A program made the position numbers and the translations under genes. The notes beneath the pieces were generated by a model. The model searched no databases. It worked only from the letters and a program-made list of their open reading frames with translations, and was not told the origin of the DNA. A stretch of 64,000 bases of DNA from Lycocorax pyrrhopterus obiensis. Its lineage: Eukaryota; Chordata; Aves; Passeriformes; Paradisaeidae. The stretch spans positions 51,722,975-51,786,974 of the forward strand of contig JACSVZ010000007.1 of NCBI GenBank assembly GCA_014706295.1, written 5' to 3'. Shown in pieces: positions 39,598 to 51,079 of this stretch (position 1 is its first letter; every line of letters starts with the position of its first letter).

Positions 39598-39677
39598 ACG
39601 TGGGCCATTCACTTAAGAGTTGGGCTTGATGATCCTTCTGGGTCCCTTTCAACTCAGACTGTTCTGTGATTCTGTGA

Positions 39678-42289
39678 GGGGCTGGAAGGCTTAATGGTTA
39701 AGTAACAATAGATGCATTGAACATATAATAGAAATGCAATAGATGCATTCTAGATGTTCCCCTTCTGGAGTCACACTGGTATTACGGTCACAAAAACTTT
39801 TGTTTTCCTGGTCAGCCTAATGGGTCATGGCTGGCTTGCTCTGTCATTAAGAAAAAGAAAGTAGCACAAACTGAGTCAAGATGTCCCAAATCTGAGCAAA
39901 GCAGGAAATGGGAAATGGAAAAATTAGTGCTCCCTGAGTCCTTTTGCACATGCAGCAGCTGAGAGGCAACCACTTCCACCTGCAGAAAGGCATGTCTAGT
40001 TGTGGGAAAAAGTGCATGAGGGAGAGCCAAGAGAGTGTCCAGGGTTTCACTGCATTAAGCTGGAAAACAATTCCCCCCAAGAAACACCTGAAAGTCCAGG
40101 GGATTTGCTGACACATACAGAGTCCTGTGTCTCTCTTGGGGATGAAAGGAAAGTAAAAGAAGCAGAACAGGATAACAAAGCACACCAGCTTTGAAGAAGC
40201 CCTGTGTGCTCAGCTGTATGTTTCCTGGCTGGAAGGAGGAAGTGTTGCAGAATGGTGATTCTTCCCCCTTGGCAAATGCACAATTGATGAACAGAAGAAA
40301 TGAAATAAATCAGAAGACAAAACCAAAGAAACACAAAAGACTTGCTTCTAGTCTTATAAGCACACAAATCCTGTCTCCAGGGTATGTGTGTCATTCTACA
40401 CACCTGTATTACAAAGCCTGGCTAGCAGCATCATGTCCTGGAAAGATGACACTGCAAGGTGGAAGTGGCTCATTCCCTGTTCGTCAGACAAGGAGCCTTC
40501 TCAGCCATCACTGCAGAAGCTGTCCATACCACCCAGACCTACTTGGACCTAAACAAGCTCAGTTCCAGTCTTGGAGTGAAAGTTCCTTTGAGAGTCTGAG
40601 TCTTACCCATGTCGTAGTCTCCTTTACAGAGAAATGAGAACAAAAACATCTCTGAAATTTTAAAGCCAGCATACAGTGTCTGGAAGAGAGAGAAAAGTCA
40701 CAACTTCACATTTACTGGGTTGTGAAGGTATTATTCTGATGAAGTCATGCCAGTTTAAATAAAAAAAAAGAGGGGAGGAGTGAGAATTGCAAAGACACAT
40801 GGGAATCTGCCAGGCCCAGAAATCCTGCTGAACTGCAAACTGAGGACAACAGCAGGAAGGTGGGAGAGGAATTCTCCACCACGGATGGTAGATCTAAAGT
40901 ACTAACCTGAAAGTCTGAGACAAGGCAAGCAGATTGAAGGTAATTATATTTCAGGACTCTGAGAAGCTGAGGATAGAGTCTCAAAGCCATTGCACTAATT
41001 TGGTATGTTTGTTTGCTGTAGTTACAGATCCCTTAACTGTATCTTTTTATCAGATAAGGCTGCAACTCACCATACAGATAACCTTCACAAAGTAGCAGAA
41101 TCAACAACATTTAACTATTCAATCTTTTGCATAGCCTCCAGGGTCACCTTATCTAGTAAATATAAAGGTGAGGAAATAGGGCAGTACACTTCTGAAGGTG
41201 CTGGTTCTCTTAGCTCTGTAGATACTGCATGAGTCTTCCTCAATTATCAATCAATATGCAAGAAGAGGACTTTGAAAACTCAGTATTACCCATGAGCCAT
41301 AGCCTAGATCAGCAAAATAAGGCCCAAATACAGAGAGTATCCCATGTGCTTAACGCCAGCTGCCGGAGCTGCTGCTCTTTACTAGTGGCATTAGTGTGAT
41401 GACAGGTCCTTGAAGGAGAATATAGCCCATTTCACAATGGTACATTCACAGGATACCATGTCATCATCTGCATGTATGTTTCAGTTTCACTGCCAGGGAA
41501 GCCTTTCATGCTTAAACTCAAGAGGGGAATAAGACTTTGGGGAAGAAACCACCCATCATTCATTAATTTTTCCCATGAACAATAGAGCAAATTAAATGAA
41601 TGTGTGAAATAATAATAAGCAAATCATTGCATTTGCCCCAGACAAAAGGAAAAGGGCAAAATAAAATGCATGTAATATAATGAAACATCACAAAACACTA
41701 TAGGCTTTAACAATCAGTTCAGAATAAATGCAGGAAACATTTAAAAATTAAAAGAACCAAGAGGAAATATATCAAATATTAGTGGTCAGCAGTGGTTGTT
41801 GTGCAAATTCATCATTTTGGTCTGAGTACAAATAACTAGTACGTTCATATTTTGAGAATGAGAAAAGACAGAAATTAGACTGTTTCTGATGCTGTGAACC
41901 TCAGCTATGTGGCTCACTCTTGCCATCCTAGACACCTCTGAGGTGTGTCTGACATTAAATATAAGAAGCAGTAGCATCACCAAAAGTTTAAAGTCAATAA
42001 AGCAGCTGAATAACCTCCTCCTGCTATGTAGGGCAATTGTGATAATCTTACCAAGTATTGTTTTATAATAGAAAAAAAAAAGCTTATGTTCATTTTTTAG
42101 AAATTGTATTAAAAATGTATCTGATACTCACAGGAACACAGACACAGAGATATGGAGAAACTAATTTTCATTCAGCAATAGGCAACATTTCCAAACAAGT
42201 AGGCTGTGGGGTGGTTGTTAAACATAAATGCCTGAAGCTGTGCTCTGTTAACAAGGCCTGGACTCTCAACCTTTTATCTAGCAAAGGAC
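39678..42289. other. Unique DNA with several long chance frames
   Basis: From 39,810 to 40,640 several overlapping frames stay open on both strands (up to 148 codons, 40,191-40,637 plus). Such simultaneous openness points to composition, not coding. No splice-bounded exon, domain or start context was recognised. The rest to 42.29 kb is AT-rich and shows nothing identifiable. Confidence 0.45.
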
Positions 42290-42327
42290 CCTTTATTTTA
42301 AATAAAGGATATGGGGGGGGGGGGGGG
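42290..42327. repeat. Short palindrome followed by a G15 homopolymer
   Basis: CCTTTATTT (42,290-42,298) and AAATAAAGG (42,300-42,308) are exact reverse complements with a single-base spacer. Four bases later comes a run of 15 G (42,313-42,327), unusual in this AT-rich region. The G-run could form a quadruplex or simply be a slippage-prone or sequencing-difficult site. Confidence 0.85.
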
Positions 42328-44281
42328 TCACACCTGAACCCTTTTCTAACTTTTAAAGTGCAAGCAGTAGAGTGGTTAGTCAAAAAAAATGAGTTGAATG
42401 TACAACTTAAAGATTTAAAAAAAAGAAGAAACCAAAAACAGCAACAAAAATAACCCCAATTTTCATCCAAACTGGGAGCAAGCAGTTCAGGAAGCAAACA
42501 AGACAGCATCTAGCATGTTATCAGAGCAAGGAAATCAGCAACAAAGATCAAAATGCTGTCCCAGCATACTAATGTTGACAATGTCTCTAAGTCCCAGTGC
42601 TCAAAAAGACCACAGCAGTAATCTTGGTGAAACACATCCAATCAGCAGCAGTTTACTAGCAGGGTGCAACAGGAAACCCTCATATTTATCAGCTCTGCTC
42701 CCTCATCAGTGTATGTCACTGCACTCCATAGAACCTAGAGCTGTGTTAATTTATCAGCAAATCAGAAACAGAATAAAAATGCAACTTCTATTTTCTTTTG
42801 AGTCATTTCTTTCCTTCATTCCTTTATTTTTTTAACCTTCATGATAAAATGAAAATATTTGTAGCTTGAAATGCTGGAAAGCAAATGAAGAAAAAGAGAA
42901 ATCCAGATTGAACTCATGTTTGGTACAAGTCCTGTTTCTACAATCAATCTGACCTGCAAAGTCCTGTCATCTCCCTGGAGGTCTGCTCACCACAATCAGA
43001 GTGGGGGACCTTTCCAGCATCTCCCTGGAACCCAGTCTCCAAACTACCTTTTATTCATGCAGTAAAAGAAAGTTGTTTTCAGAGCAGACAGGGTGGTTTC
43101 TCCCCTCAGAAGTTCTCACTTGCAGAAGTGAAATGCAGCATATGTGGAAAATAGATCGTATGAAATGTAAACCAAAGCCAGCAAGAATTGAGCTCTGGAT
43201 CTGCAGAGAAGGGAACCTGGTGTGTTCATGGATTCCTGGCCTCTATCCCAACTATCAGTCTGTTTTACTTACTGGATTGCTGGCTCTGGCCTTGGGCTAG
43301 TACATATTACCACACCTCCACAGGAGTGGAAACCATACACCATCTCATCAAGTTTATCGGATGAAATTGTGAAAGTTTAAAAGTAAAGGCATTTAATCAG
43401 ATGGACATGGCAGTTGAGACAGAAAAGATAAACTACTTGAACAAAGTCAAGGGAATTAACATGCTTTCTGCACCTGAGGAGACGCATGGCTCAGTGCAGT
43501 TCCGCCGGTACGTGTCAGTGTGCAGCAGTGGTTATTACCACACAAACAGTGCTGCATGATAGCTCTGAGCCGTGCAAAGGAAGGCATCCAGCTGAAACCA
43601 AAGGAGATGGCACTGAGTAATGCTCACACGCTGTATAAATAGCACATGGTTTGCAAGCGAGGCTGGAGAGCTCTGCTAGTTCCATAATGAACACAAACGG
43701 TCAGGGCACTGCATCTTGGATGAAAAGCCACTGCCCTGGAGCCAATGTCCTTAACATTATGGTGGGTCTCTGTTAACACAAAGGGAAAGGTGTCACCTGC
43801 AAAGTCAGCAGCACCTGCTTCTGCAGAAGCACATCAGGGTGTTTGCTGGAAATCTTTTCTTCAAGAGAAGAGTGACCTGACCTTGCTTATGGGTCATGCC
43901 CAAATCAAAGCACAGGCTAAGATGGCATGTTCAGAACAGAAAGTGAAAGGGGAAGGAAGAAAAGCATGACTTCTCTGTATTTATCCCAAGGCCAGAAATC
44001 AAAGTTGTTCTTTGTGCCATCATTATGTAATACTTAACTTAAAAGAAGACAGCACTGATTTTCCATCTAGTTGGTCACTTCTTTGCAAAACCAAGTAAAA
44101 TTTATTTGTTTATTTATTTTTTATATCACTTTTAAATGTTTTTAGAAAAGTCCACTTCATAAACTAACATTCTGGAACATTTTTTTTTTCTACTTTGAAC
44201 CTAAGGAAGAAATCTACCAAGCCAGTTTCTTGTATCTCAGAGAATTACTGCAAGATCTGTCTGGAGAACATGGGAAAAACA
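42328..44281. other. Unique DNA with a CpG-bearing patch, no gene proven
   Basis: About 2 kb. The part at 43,490-43,710 has more CpG dinucleotides than its surroundings and holds a TATA box, described separately. Frames of up to about 106 codons are present but lack recognisable features. Confidence 0.45.
43634..43642 (+). promoter_or_regulatory. TATA box, possible core promoter
   Basis: TATAAATAG matches the eukaryotic TATA consensus well. It sits in a patch (43,490-43,710) with about eight CpGs, uncommon for this window. A transcript would start near 43,665. A 74-codon frame opens about 80 bp later (43,745-43,969) but resembles no protein I know. A chance match remains likely. Confidence 0.25.
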
Positions 44282-44325
44282 TGTCACCGTCCCTGGATGC
44301 GTTTGTCACCGTCCCTGGATGTGTT
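44282..44325. repeat. 22-bp tandem duplication at the CR1 5' edge
   Basis: TGTCACCGTCCCTGGATGCG + TT (44,282-44,303) is followed directly by the same 22 bases with one change, C to T (44,304-44,325). The unit is the first recognisable CR1 sequence of the adjoining element, so the duplication includes the truncation point. Confidence 0.9.
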
Positions 44326-44437
44326 TAAAAAGAGATTGGATGTGGCGCTCAGTGCCATGGTTTAGGTGAGGTGGTGTTAGGCCATGGGTTGGACTCAGTG
44401 ATCTTGAAGGTCTCTTCCAACCTGGTGATTCTGTGAA
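44282..44437 (+). mobile_element. Short 5'-truncated CR1 LINE 3' end
   Basis: The CR1 3' blocks are in order on the plus strand: GTCCCTGGATGTGTTTAAAA, then AGATTGGATGTGGCGCTCAG, then GCCATGGTTTAGGTGA, then GGGTTGGACTCAGTGATCTT, then GGTCTCTTCCAACCTGGTGA and TTCTGTGA at the very 3' end. Only about 130 bp of unique element remain, which is typical 5' truncation of CR1 by incomplete reverse transcription. The first 44 bp form a tandem duplication (see the next entry). The match to CR1 is good, so this is among the younger copies in the window. Confidence 0.92.
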
Positions 44438-45627
44438 AAGTGACATGCCAACATTTGTTCTGATTGAGCATACTGTACCTGAAGCCAGACCTGTGCAGGA
44501 AACAAAAATCAGAGCTTTGTTTTGTGTGCCTTTTACCGAGGGGTCCTGCAAAAAGAAAGAAGGAAAAAAATCAGCTGTCAAGAACAAATCAACAAAAAGT
44601 AGATACAAATCAAACTGGTGAGCTGAACTCATGCCTAAATAGTTTGTCTATGATGATAGTAACAGAAAGATAAAGAATGAATAGTTAACTTCCTTTAATC
44701 CCAGTTTTAAAAGTGGCTGAGGTAGGACAGTAACCACAGGACACAAAACAAAAGGTCCTTGTGAAAAAGTTATGCTCCTACATACAGACCACTGAGTCAA
44801 TTAATGTTTACTTAAGTACTTGTCATCTAAAGCAGGAGCAGAGAAAACCATCAACATAACCAAAAGCTTGTGACACCAATTTGCATCCAGTTCCATGTGC
44901 ATGTTTTATTTATTTCCAATCAGGATCAATCAGGAAGGAAAATAATCAATGAAGTCGCACTCATGAGTGGTATTTGGCCATCTGGGGGCCCCAGTTTCTC
45001 TTGGCCTGCATTGGAGGCAAGGAAAAAAAAATTTTTCAAGAGCACGGAGGAGCTCCATATGGTTGAGATCAAAGGTGTTGCTGGGTGCATGGTTCTGCTT
45101 TATTGCCAGGCACTGCTGTTAATTAGAAAACAAGATCAGAGGCAGTATTAAAATCCAATTAAATTGATATGAACAGATTGCCAAGTGATGTTCACTAATG
45201 TATAATTGAGCACCATGCAAATTTCGGTGGCTGCCTTTTGTTTTTTCTCTCCTCACTCTGGAATGAATGATGAAGCTATGAAGTTTTTCCTCATTGTAAA
45301 AGATAAACAAGTTAATGCACTGATCTAGGGGGTATTGCTTCAGTGATTGATGAAAATGAGAGTGGAATATTAACGTGTGACTTTTAGGGGGCTTCTTTTA
45401 TAAACTTATTTTGTTCGTCATTCTTTTATTACTGTTGTTGTTGTTCTTGTTATGGTGGTATCCAAGTACATGCTCAGATCCTTCATCATTCCATCATTTC
45501 ACATACAGAGAAAGTTCCTTTGGAGCTGGAGATTTGATTCAAACAATTACAAAACCATGAATATTTCAAGCGACAGGCCTGCTACTGCTGGAAATTAACT
45601 TTCCAAGAACTATATGGACTTTATACC
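44438..45627. other. Unique DNA, no gene seen
   Basis: About 1.2 kb. Short frames of 62-108 codons overlap the CR1 edge and are not supported as coding. A small GTT repeat lies at 45,433-45,446. Confidence 0.5.
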
Positions 45628-45819
45628 GTATATCTTTGTTTAGAATCCACAGCTTCTATTAAATTTAATTACTTCCCTGTGCAGCTTTATATTGAGGGCG
45701 ACTTCAAAACGAGGGCAGCAGCTATTAAATTTAATTACTTTCCCCTGCGGCTTGCATAGTAAAGGTGCATGGTTAAGGTGCAGCTACTAAACGAGGGTAG
45801 CTTCTAAACAAAGATATAC
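45628..45819. mobile_element. Small inverted-repeat element (MITE-like), family unknown
   Basis: GTATATCTTTGTTTAGAA at 45,628-45,645 and TTCTAAACAAAGATATAC at 45,802-45,819 are perfect 18-bp inverted repeats bounding 192 bp. Inside, two imperfect direct repeats begin CTATTAAATTTAATTACTT (45,656 and 45,722). Each repeat is followed by a Gly-codon-like CCTGTGCAGCTT / CCTGCGGCTT block and ends with ACGAGGGCAG / ACGAGGGTAG. There is no coding capacity. Terminal inverted repeats plus small size suggest a non-autonomous DNA transposon, but no clear target-site duplication is visible. An ancient conserved foldback or a regulatory array is an alternative. Confidence 0.55.
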
Positions 45820-48800
45820 AATATTTATACCATATATATTTCCTTTTCCCTATCTACCTGTCTTTAATACATACACTTTTTTTGTGTGTATGTGTGCATA
45901 TAATGCAGGTATGTAGCTAAGTGAAATTATTAAATGCAAAAAAAACTTTTAAGCTGAACTCTATAATACCTTAACTGAATCTCTGCTTCTTTCTCTCTTT
46001 GAATGCCCCACATGGTTCCATTCACAATTCTTGTAGAGTTCAAAATGACCAGTCTTAATACAGAGGAAAATGCCAGGATATAAAATTCATTGAAAAAGCT
46101 GCAGAAAATCTGAAGTCTTTTGGAAAGAATGCATTTTTGTGTACAACTTACCATAAGGAATAAATGGAGATGAATGTCATCCTTGCAAACCTGATATATT
46201 AATATCATTGTGTTTTTTCTAATCTATCGGTTGCTAACTGTGGAGATACATTGATGTAAATGCTGGTTTTCAAAACAGGATCAAAGGTAATAAATAAAAG
46301 AACAATAAATTGACCAAGGCAGTGTCTGACATGGTGTTCATGTGGTATCTGTGAAGCTTTCAGAAACTGTTTAAATTCTATTAAAAGAAGAACACATTTA
46401 ATCGAATAATGTCAGTTGTACACGTGAGCAGATTCACAGAGCTGCTGTTGCAGCTGTGCTTGCAGAGGGATGTGAAGTTGTGTTTGTCTTACCTGTGTTC
46501 CTCAGTGCAGAGAGCACAATGCAAGCAATGTGCTGGGTGTAGGCAGAGGGGAGGGTGGGCACCAAACCGTTCAGGGTCTCACCTCCTCGTTCCATTTTAG
46601 AGAAACTCCTAGAGGCGTTAGGCTGTCAATACAAACCCATCACACTGTGCCCCATACCAGTTTCACTTAATGCACCCACTGCCTACACAAGCAGAGAGCA
46701 GTGTAGGAGTTTGTGTAGCATTTCTATCTTAGAACTTCACAAAATTCCTTGGAAGAAATTAATATAAAATATTGGAAACACTGTTATAGTAAAGCAAATG
46801 AAGAAGCTGTGATATGTTTTATGCATTTCCAAAATTATTTTGAAGAACCTCATGCCAAGCCATCATTAGTGGAACAGGAAATGGTACTTAGGACTTCCTG
46901 AAGTTTCTGCCCAAACATTTTTAAAGTAGCTTTATGGAAACAGGGAAGTTATATTGCTCACTAGTTATTCACAAGTGAAAAATGTGCTTTTAAATCAAGA
47001 ACTGGAATTATGATCAGAACAAAACATATCTGTTTAATATTCTGTTTGCAAACACAGTGTTATAAATGTTTTGTTACAAGTTTTTAAAAATTAAAAGGGC
47101 CTTAAAAAAAAGAAAAAATAAGAAAAAGCTTTGTATTTCTTTTTTTCCATCTTTTTTTTTCAAAAATTGAAGGAATATAAAATGAAAAATGAAAGACATT
47201 TTCCTTAGGTTAGTATTACCGTTTTGGGGGACAGGATTTGTCTTTGTCCTTCTCTTCCATTTTGCTTATCATTTTTTCTGTTTCTCTTTCTTCAGGTAAA
47301 GGTTGTAGAAAGAAATAAAGGAAAAAGTGTAGCAGTGAGGAATAAACTATTGCTATGAAAAATGGTTTTTAAATCTGTCATGTTTTTTTCCAGCAAAAAT
47401 ACAATACCTGAGAATATCGCACCAAAAATATAAAGGAGTAAATAAATAAGAAAACCCTTATAGTGCATACTTAGCACCTTTGTGGTTTTGCTTTATTGTT
47501 GTAGAATGCTCCTGTAGAAACCATGCTGACATCTCATTGAAAAATTATTGCTTTAACATTTCCTTGCCTAACAGAGAGTTTTGGTGAGGGTGCTAGTCAT
47601 CCATGCTAGAAGAACCATAACTCATTCCTTGCCAAATGCCTAAGTCCAGTACAAGGACTTTATTGATGAATGGATTTTGCAAATAACCATCAAGGGAGAT
47701 GAACCTCAGTCCTGAACCAGACACACTGTGTGCTTCTTCTTTATAGATTAGGAACTAGAGTACAATGCAAAGAAAGTAAGAGTTTTGTCAGAGAGCACTT
47801 TTCCTCTCTTCTGTCCTTTGGGAAAAGACCTGTTGAATTATTTATTGTCTGTTCATACGGCTTTTGGGTCCTTGGATCCTCATTGTGATGTCAAAGACTT
47901 ACTGTAATACAGAAGAAGGGAAAAAGAATGAAGAGGAGAAGGAGCAATTAGTGGAAGAAAGACAATGAAACATGTTACTCAAGAAAAGTGATCATCAATT
48001 TACCCACAGTTATATTAATGTGGTGTCTGAGACACCAAATTTCCTTCCAAGGCCTGCAGAAGGAGATGACAGCTGTTACAGATGGGTGATGCTCTTGCAG
48101 CGAGTCTATGCTACTGGTTGTAATTTAGCCATAGTGGTGCTGTGGTCACAGAGGTTAACCCAGTTAACTCATTTCAAATTAACTGAGTCTTTCTGCATAG
48201 CATGGAACTGAGCAGTGAACACTAGCCTGGAGGAGCATTTCTGCATGTGAAAACATGTACAAATGTGGACCTTTTGAAAAGACCACTGAATTTTATAATG
48301 ATGAGGGAAAAGCGAGCTGGGGAGATCACATGCCTGGCTGAGGTAAAAGAAAAGTAACATTTGCAGTGATTAAAATCCTAATTCCTTGCATCTAGAAAAC
48401 AGGATTTGTTCTATCACCGTATGATCCCCGGTCTATTAAATAAATGTCTATATGCTGATTTCAGTGTGCTCTGAATGCTCTTCCATTTTCAAACAGTAGC
48501 AAGATGTGTTTTCTGGCTGTGTGAAGGTACTGGCATTGATCTCACTTTTTTTTTTTTTTTCACTGCATAAAGCAGCTAGATCCAGAGGAACACTTTTTTT
48601 CTGTTGTATGTCCCTCCATCTCTAGGATCAAATGTAGAGCATATGCTTAAAGGACTCCAGAGTGGAAATTAAGTTCGTTTCTTCATAACTAGTCAACATG
48701 GTAATTGGTGTAGGTACAATGGACAAGGTCTTTGTCACTTTTTTAGTGCAGGTGTTTCCCTTTTAACTTTATACTTCATTGTCACCCAAGCTTTACATAT

Positions 48801-50174
48801 TGGATGACAAGGATAAATTAATAATACTCTGTCAGTGGCTCTGCTGTGAAGTTTGCCTTTAACAGAAAGCTAACTGCCGATCTTAGACACAAAGCCCAGG
48901 AATCTATCAGCAGAGTTCAAAATTAGCTGAGATCTTATGCCCTAAGGCCACCCTGGTAACTAATGGCAATTTTACAATCATTAGTTTTTGCTTGATGGGC
49001 CAGTAGTAAGTGGGACCATGATCATGACCCAAATCTAAGAAAAAGGCCTCGAGGCCCAGCTTTTTGTCAGATTATGGCTTTACTTACCTAAGCTGGTTTT
49101 ATCTTATTACAGTGTGTAAGCTATGGTAAGCTTGATACAGACAGGATGGAAGAAAAGAAATCAACCCAACCTTAGCAGGGTATTAATCACAGGCAAAAGG
49201 CTGGGAGAAAGGATCTAGGGTATAAATCAGCACCATTCCTGCTGGTCATTACTTGGTAAACTACAGATTTGAATCCAGTTTTGCCTTATCATATTCATTT
49301 GGAAATTGTCAAACGCAATAAAGAAGACAAAGGATTTCTATTTTGAAAATAAGTTTCCGAGCTGAATGCTAGTTTATATACTTTACTCATAGTGTGCTTT
49401 TAAGAAGTTTACAGAGAAGACAAACTCCTCTAAATAAAAAATGTTCCAGTCATTACTTCTGGGATGATTTTTAAATTTTCAGCTTATGACTGCATAATGT
49501 GCAAACTTCTAAGGAGAAAAAATGACACCTTGCTTTCATTTGCCTGTTGCTTTTCAATTACAAGAAACCAAGAAATAATTTCACAGCTGAGACACTGGGA
49601 AAATTTCAATGCTGAATAATTTCAATTAAAGCAAAATCAGTATTTTTTGTATGTTATAAAGCATTGCAGGATAGAAACTGATTTCCCAACCATCTCTAAT
49701 TTTAAAAAATTAACATGACAGAGCATGAACCTTTAGACAACTGTTTCTGCCCTTCACAGAAAAGAAGAACATCAGGTTTTAGAGGTGTTCATAGCTTGTT
49801 TCCAAATAGCATTAGTTTGCTTATTACAACCTCCCTTTTAGCTGTTCATGTTTCTGCTAAGCTCAAAAAAATCTCAGTTTTACTAACACTTCTCTTTGAA
49901 AGTTTCAGGGTTTGGGAGGAGGGACAGATTGACTACTGGGAAAGAGTGGTGTTAGGGGGGGAAGCTGACTCCCAGATGATGCATGTAAGTAAGAGGATAA
50001 TAGACAAGGACAAGGGTGATGAGACCTCATGGGAAACAGTATCCAAGCAGTGCTAGTACAAGAAAGGGGGTGATTATGTTGTGTGCTTTTCTACTAGGAA
50101 AATACAGGCCAGGGTTACTGGTAAGTAGAGAGAGAGGATGGAAGGTGTGGGCTTGTGGGAATGAGATGCAGTCC
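45820..50174. other. AT-rich unique DNA, no gene seen
   Basis: About 4.4 kb with A- and T-runs (notably 47,100-47,170, and T15 at 48,546-48,560). Reading frames stay under about 115 codons and no exon or RNA gene was recognised. A weak MIR-like similarity near 47,735-47,790 was not accepted. Confidence 0.5.
48546..48560. repeat. T15 homopolymer
   Basis: Fifteen consecutive T. No adjoining retrotransposon was recognised that would make this a poly(A) tail on the minus strand. Confidence 0.95.
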
Positions 50175-50320
50175 TTGTCACTGATCTCCTGCACACATTT
50201 TTTCTGTGATTTGGTTTCTTCAGTTGTAAATAAAATTCAACTCTATCTACCTAATATCTCAGAACTGTAAGAATTAACATTTGTGAAGTGTCATGTCACC
50301 CAGGACTATAAGACAACATA
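50175..50320 (+). mobile_element. Possible MIR (CORE-SINE) 3' half
   Basis: GGTTTCTTCAGTTGTAAATA at 50,213-50,232 resembles the MIR core 'aGTTTCctCAtcTGTAAAat'. TCTACCTAATATCTCAG and GAATTAACATTTGTGAAGTG at 50,244-50,290 then match 'cctACCTcATagggttg' and 'gagTTAAtAcaTGTaAAGcg' in the right order. The head is not recognisable. The match is diverged but keeps three blocks collinear. Confidence 0.5.
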
Positions 50321-51079
50321 AGTACAAATTACTACTGACACCAAAAGGTAGATATTCAACAGGGATTTTCTCCTTACATACCTAGGCTGATCTATGCAGT
50401 GCTTATCAAACCAAATATTACAGTCTCCTTGTATTTCCCAATTTCAACAAGCTGTTTTCTTTACTCACTTCTTTGTGCTTGCTTTGTCTCATTCCCACTG
50501 TTTCAATGACTTCTTATTAAATTGTAACTTTTGGGGGGGCCAGGATATTCATTGTTTCTACAGAATAATAATCTGATCTGTAGTTTTCCTCCAGGTAAAA
50601 TGAGAACAACAACATTGGTAAAGAGAAGAACACAAAACTATTTCATTAGTATATCCAGACTGAGATATTTGTTGACGTCTTTCAAGTAGAAAAATAATCC
50701 TGATCATCACAAGGCAAAAGACGTGTCATTGTGTTCCTTTTGTGTGAGACTGTACTATTTTTATTTAAATATGTTTGCAATGACAGATAGTTAAAAAGAT
50801 TTCTGACTTGGCAAACCCCAATGGTATTGTTCATGTGAACTTTGTCTGCGTTTGGGTGCAGTATATTGTTCAAAACTCTCAAAAAACAGACACCTTCAAC
50901 AGCCCAGACCCACTATAAAAGCTTCCACCAAGCCAATTGTCAGAAGGAAACAGGCAATGGGCACTGGGGCAACAAGTATAATCCAAAGTCCTTTTCTTAC
51001 CTGAATGACACCTAATGGCATCGTGTTCACCTGTAGGAATACAGGCAGGTCTGTAAACATGCCTTTTCCAGCAAGTGGA

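Larger units (their letters stand above)
39534..39677 (+). mobile_element. tRNA-Ile-derived SINE with CR1 tail (TguSINE1-like)
   Basis: The 5' half (39,534-39,608) lines up along its length with tRNA-Ile. TGGCTCAGTTGG at 39,541-39,552 fits the RNA polymerase III A box, CTGGTGCTAACAA carries a decayed anticodon loop (AAC in place of AAT), and GGTTTGATCCC at 39,587-39,597 is a B box with one change. It ends in a GGGCCA acceptor-like sequence. A spacer TTCACTTAAGAG leads into a CR1-type tail (TGATGATCC ... GGGTCCCTTTCAACTCAG) ending in the ATTCTGTG repeat TTCTGTGATTCTGTG. The tRNA part cannot fold an acceptor stem (CTGAGAC against GTGGGCCA), so it is not a tRNA gene. This head-plus-tail structure is known from songbird genomes. 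The tail closely parallels the 3' end of the CR1 at 59.85 kb. Confidence 0.9.

Noticed and set aside
39534..39608. Functional tRNA-Ile gene
   Set aside because: The A and B boxes are present, but the acceptor stem cannot pair, the anticodon is altered and a CR1 tail follows directly. It is the head of a SINE.
40191..40637. 148-codon plus-strand frame as a gene
   Set aside because: Opposite-strand frames are open over the same bases and the protein has no features of a known family.
47735..47790. MIR-like sequence (TTTATAGATTAGGAACTAGAG)
   Set aside because: Only one block resembles the MIR core; the neighbouring blocks do not follow in order.
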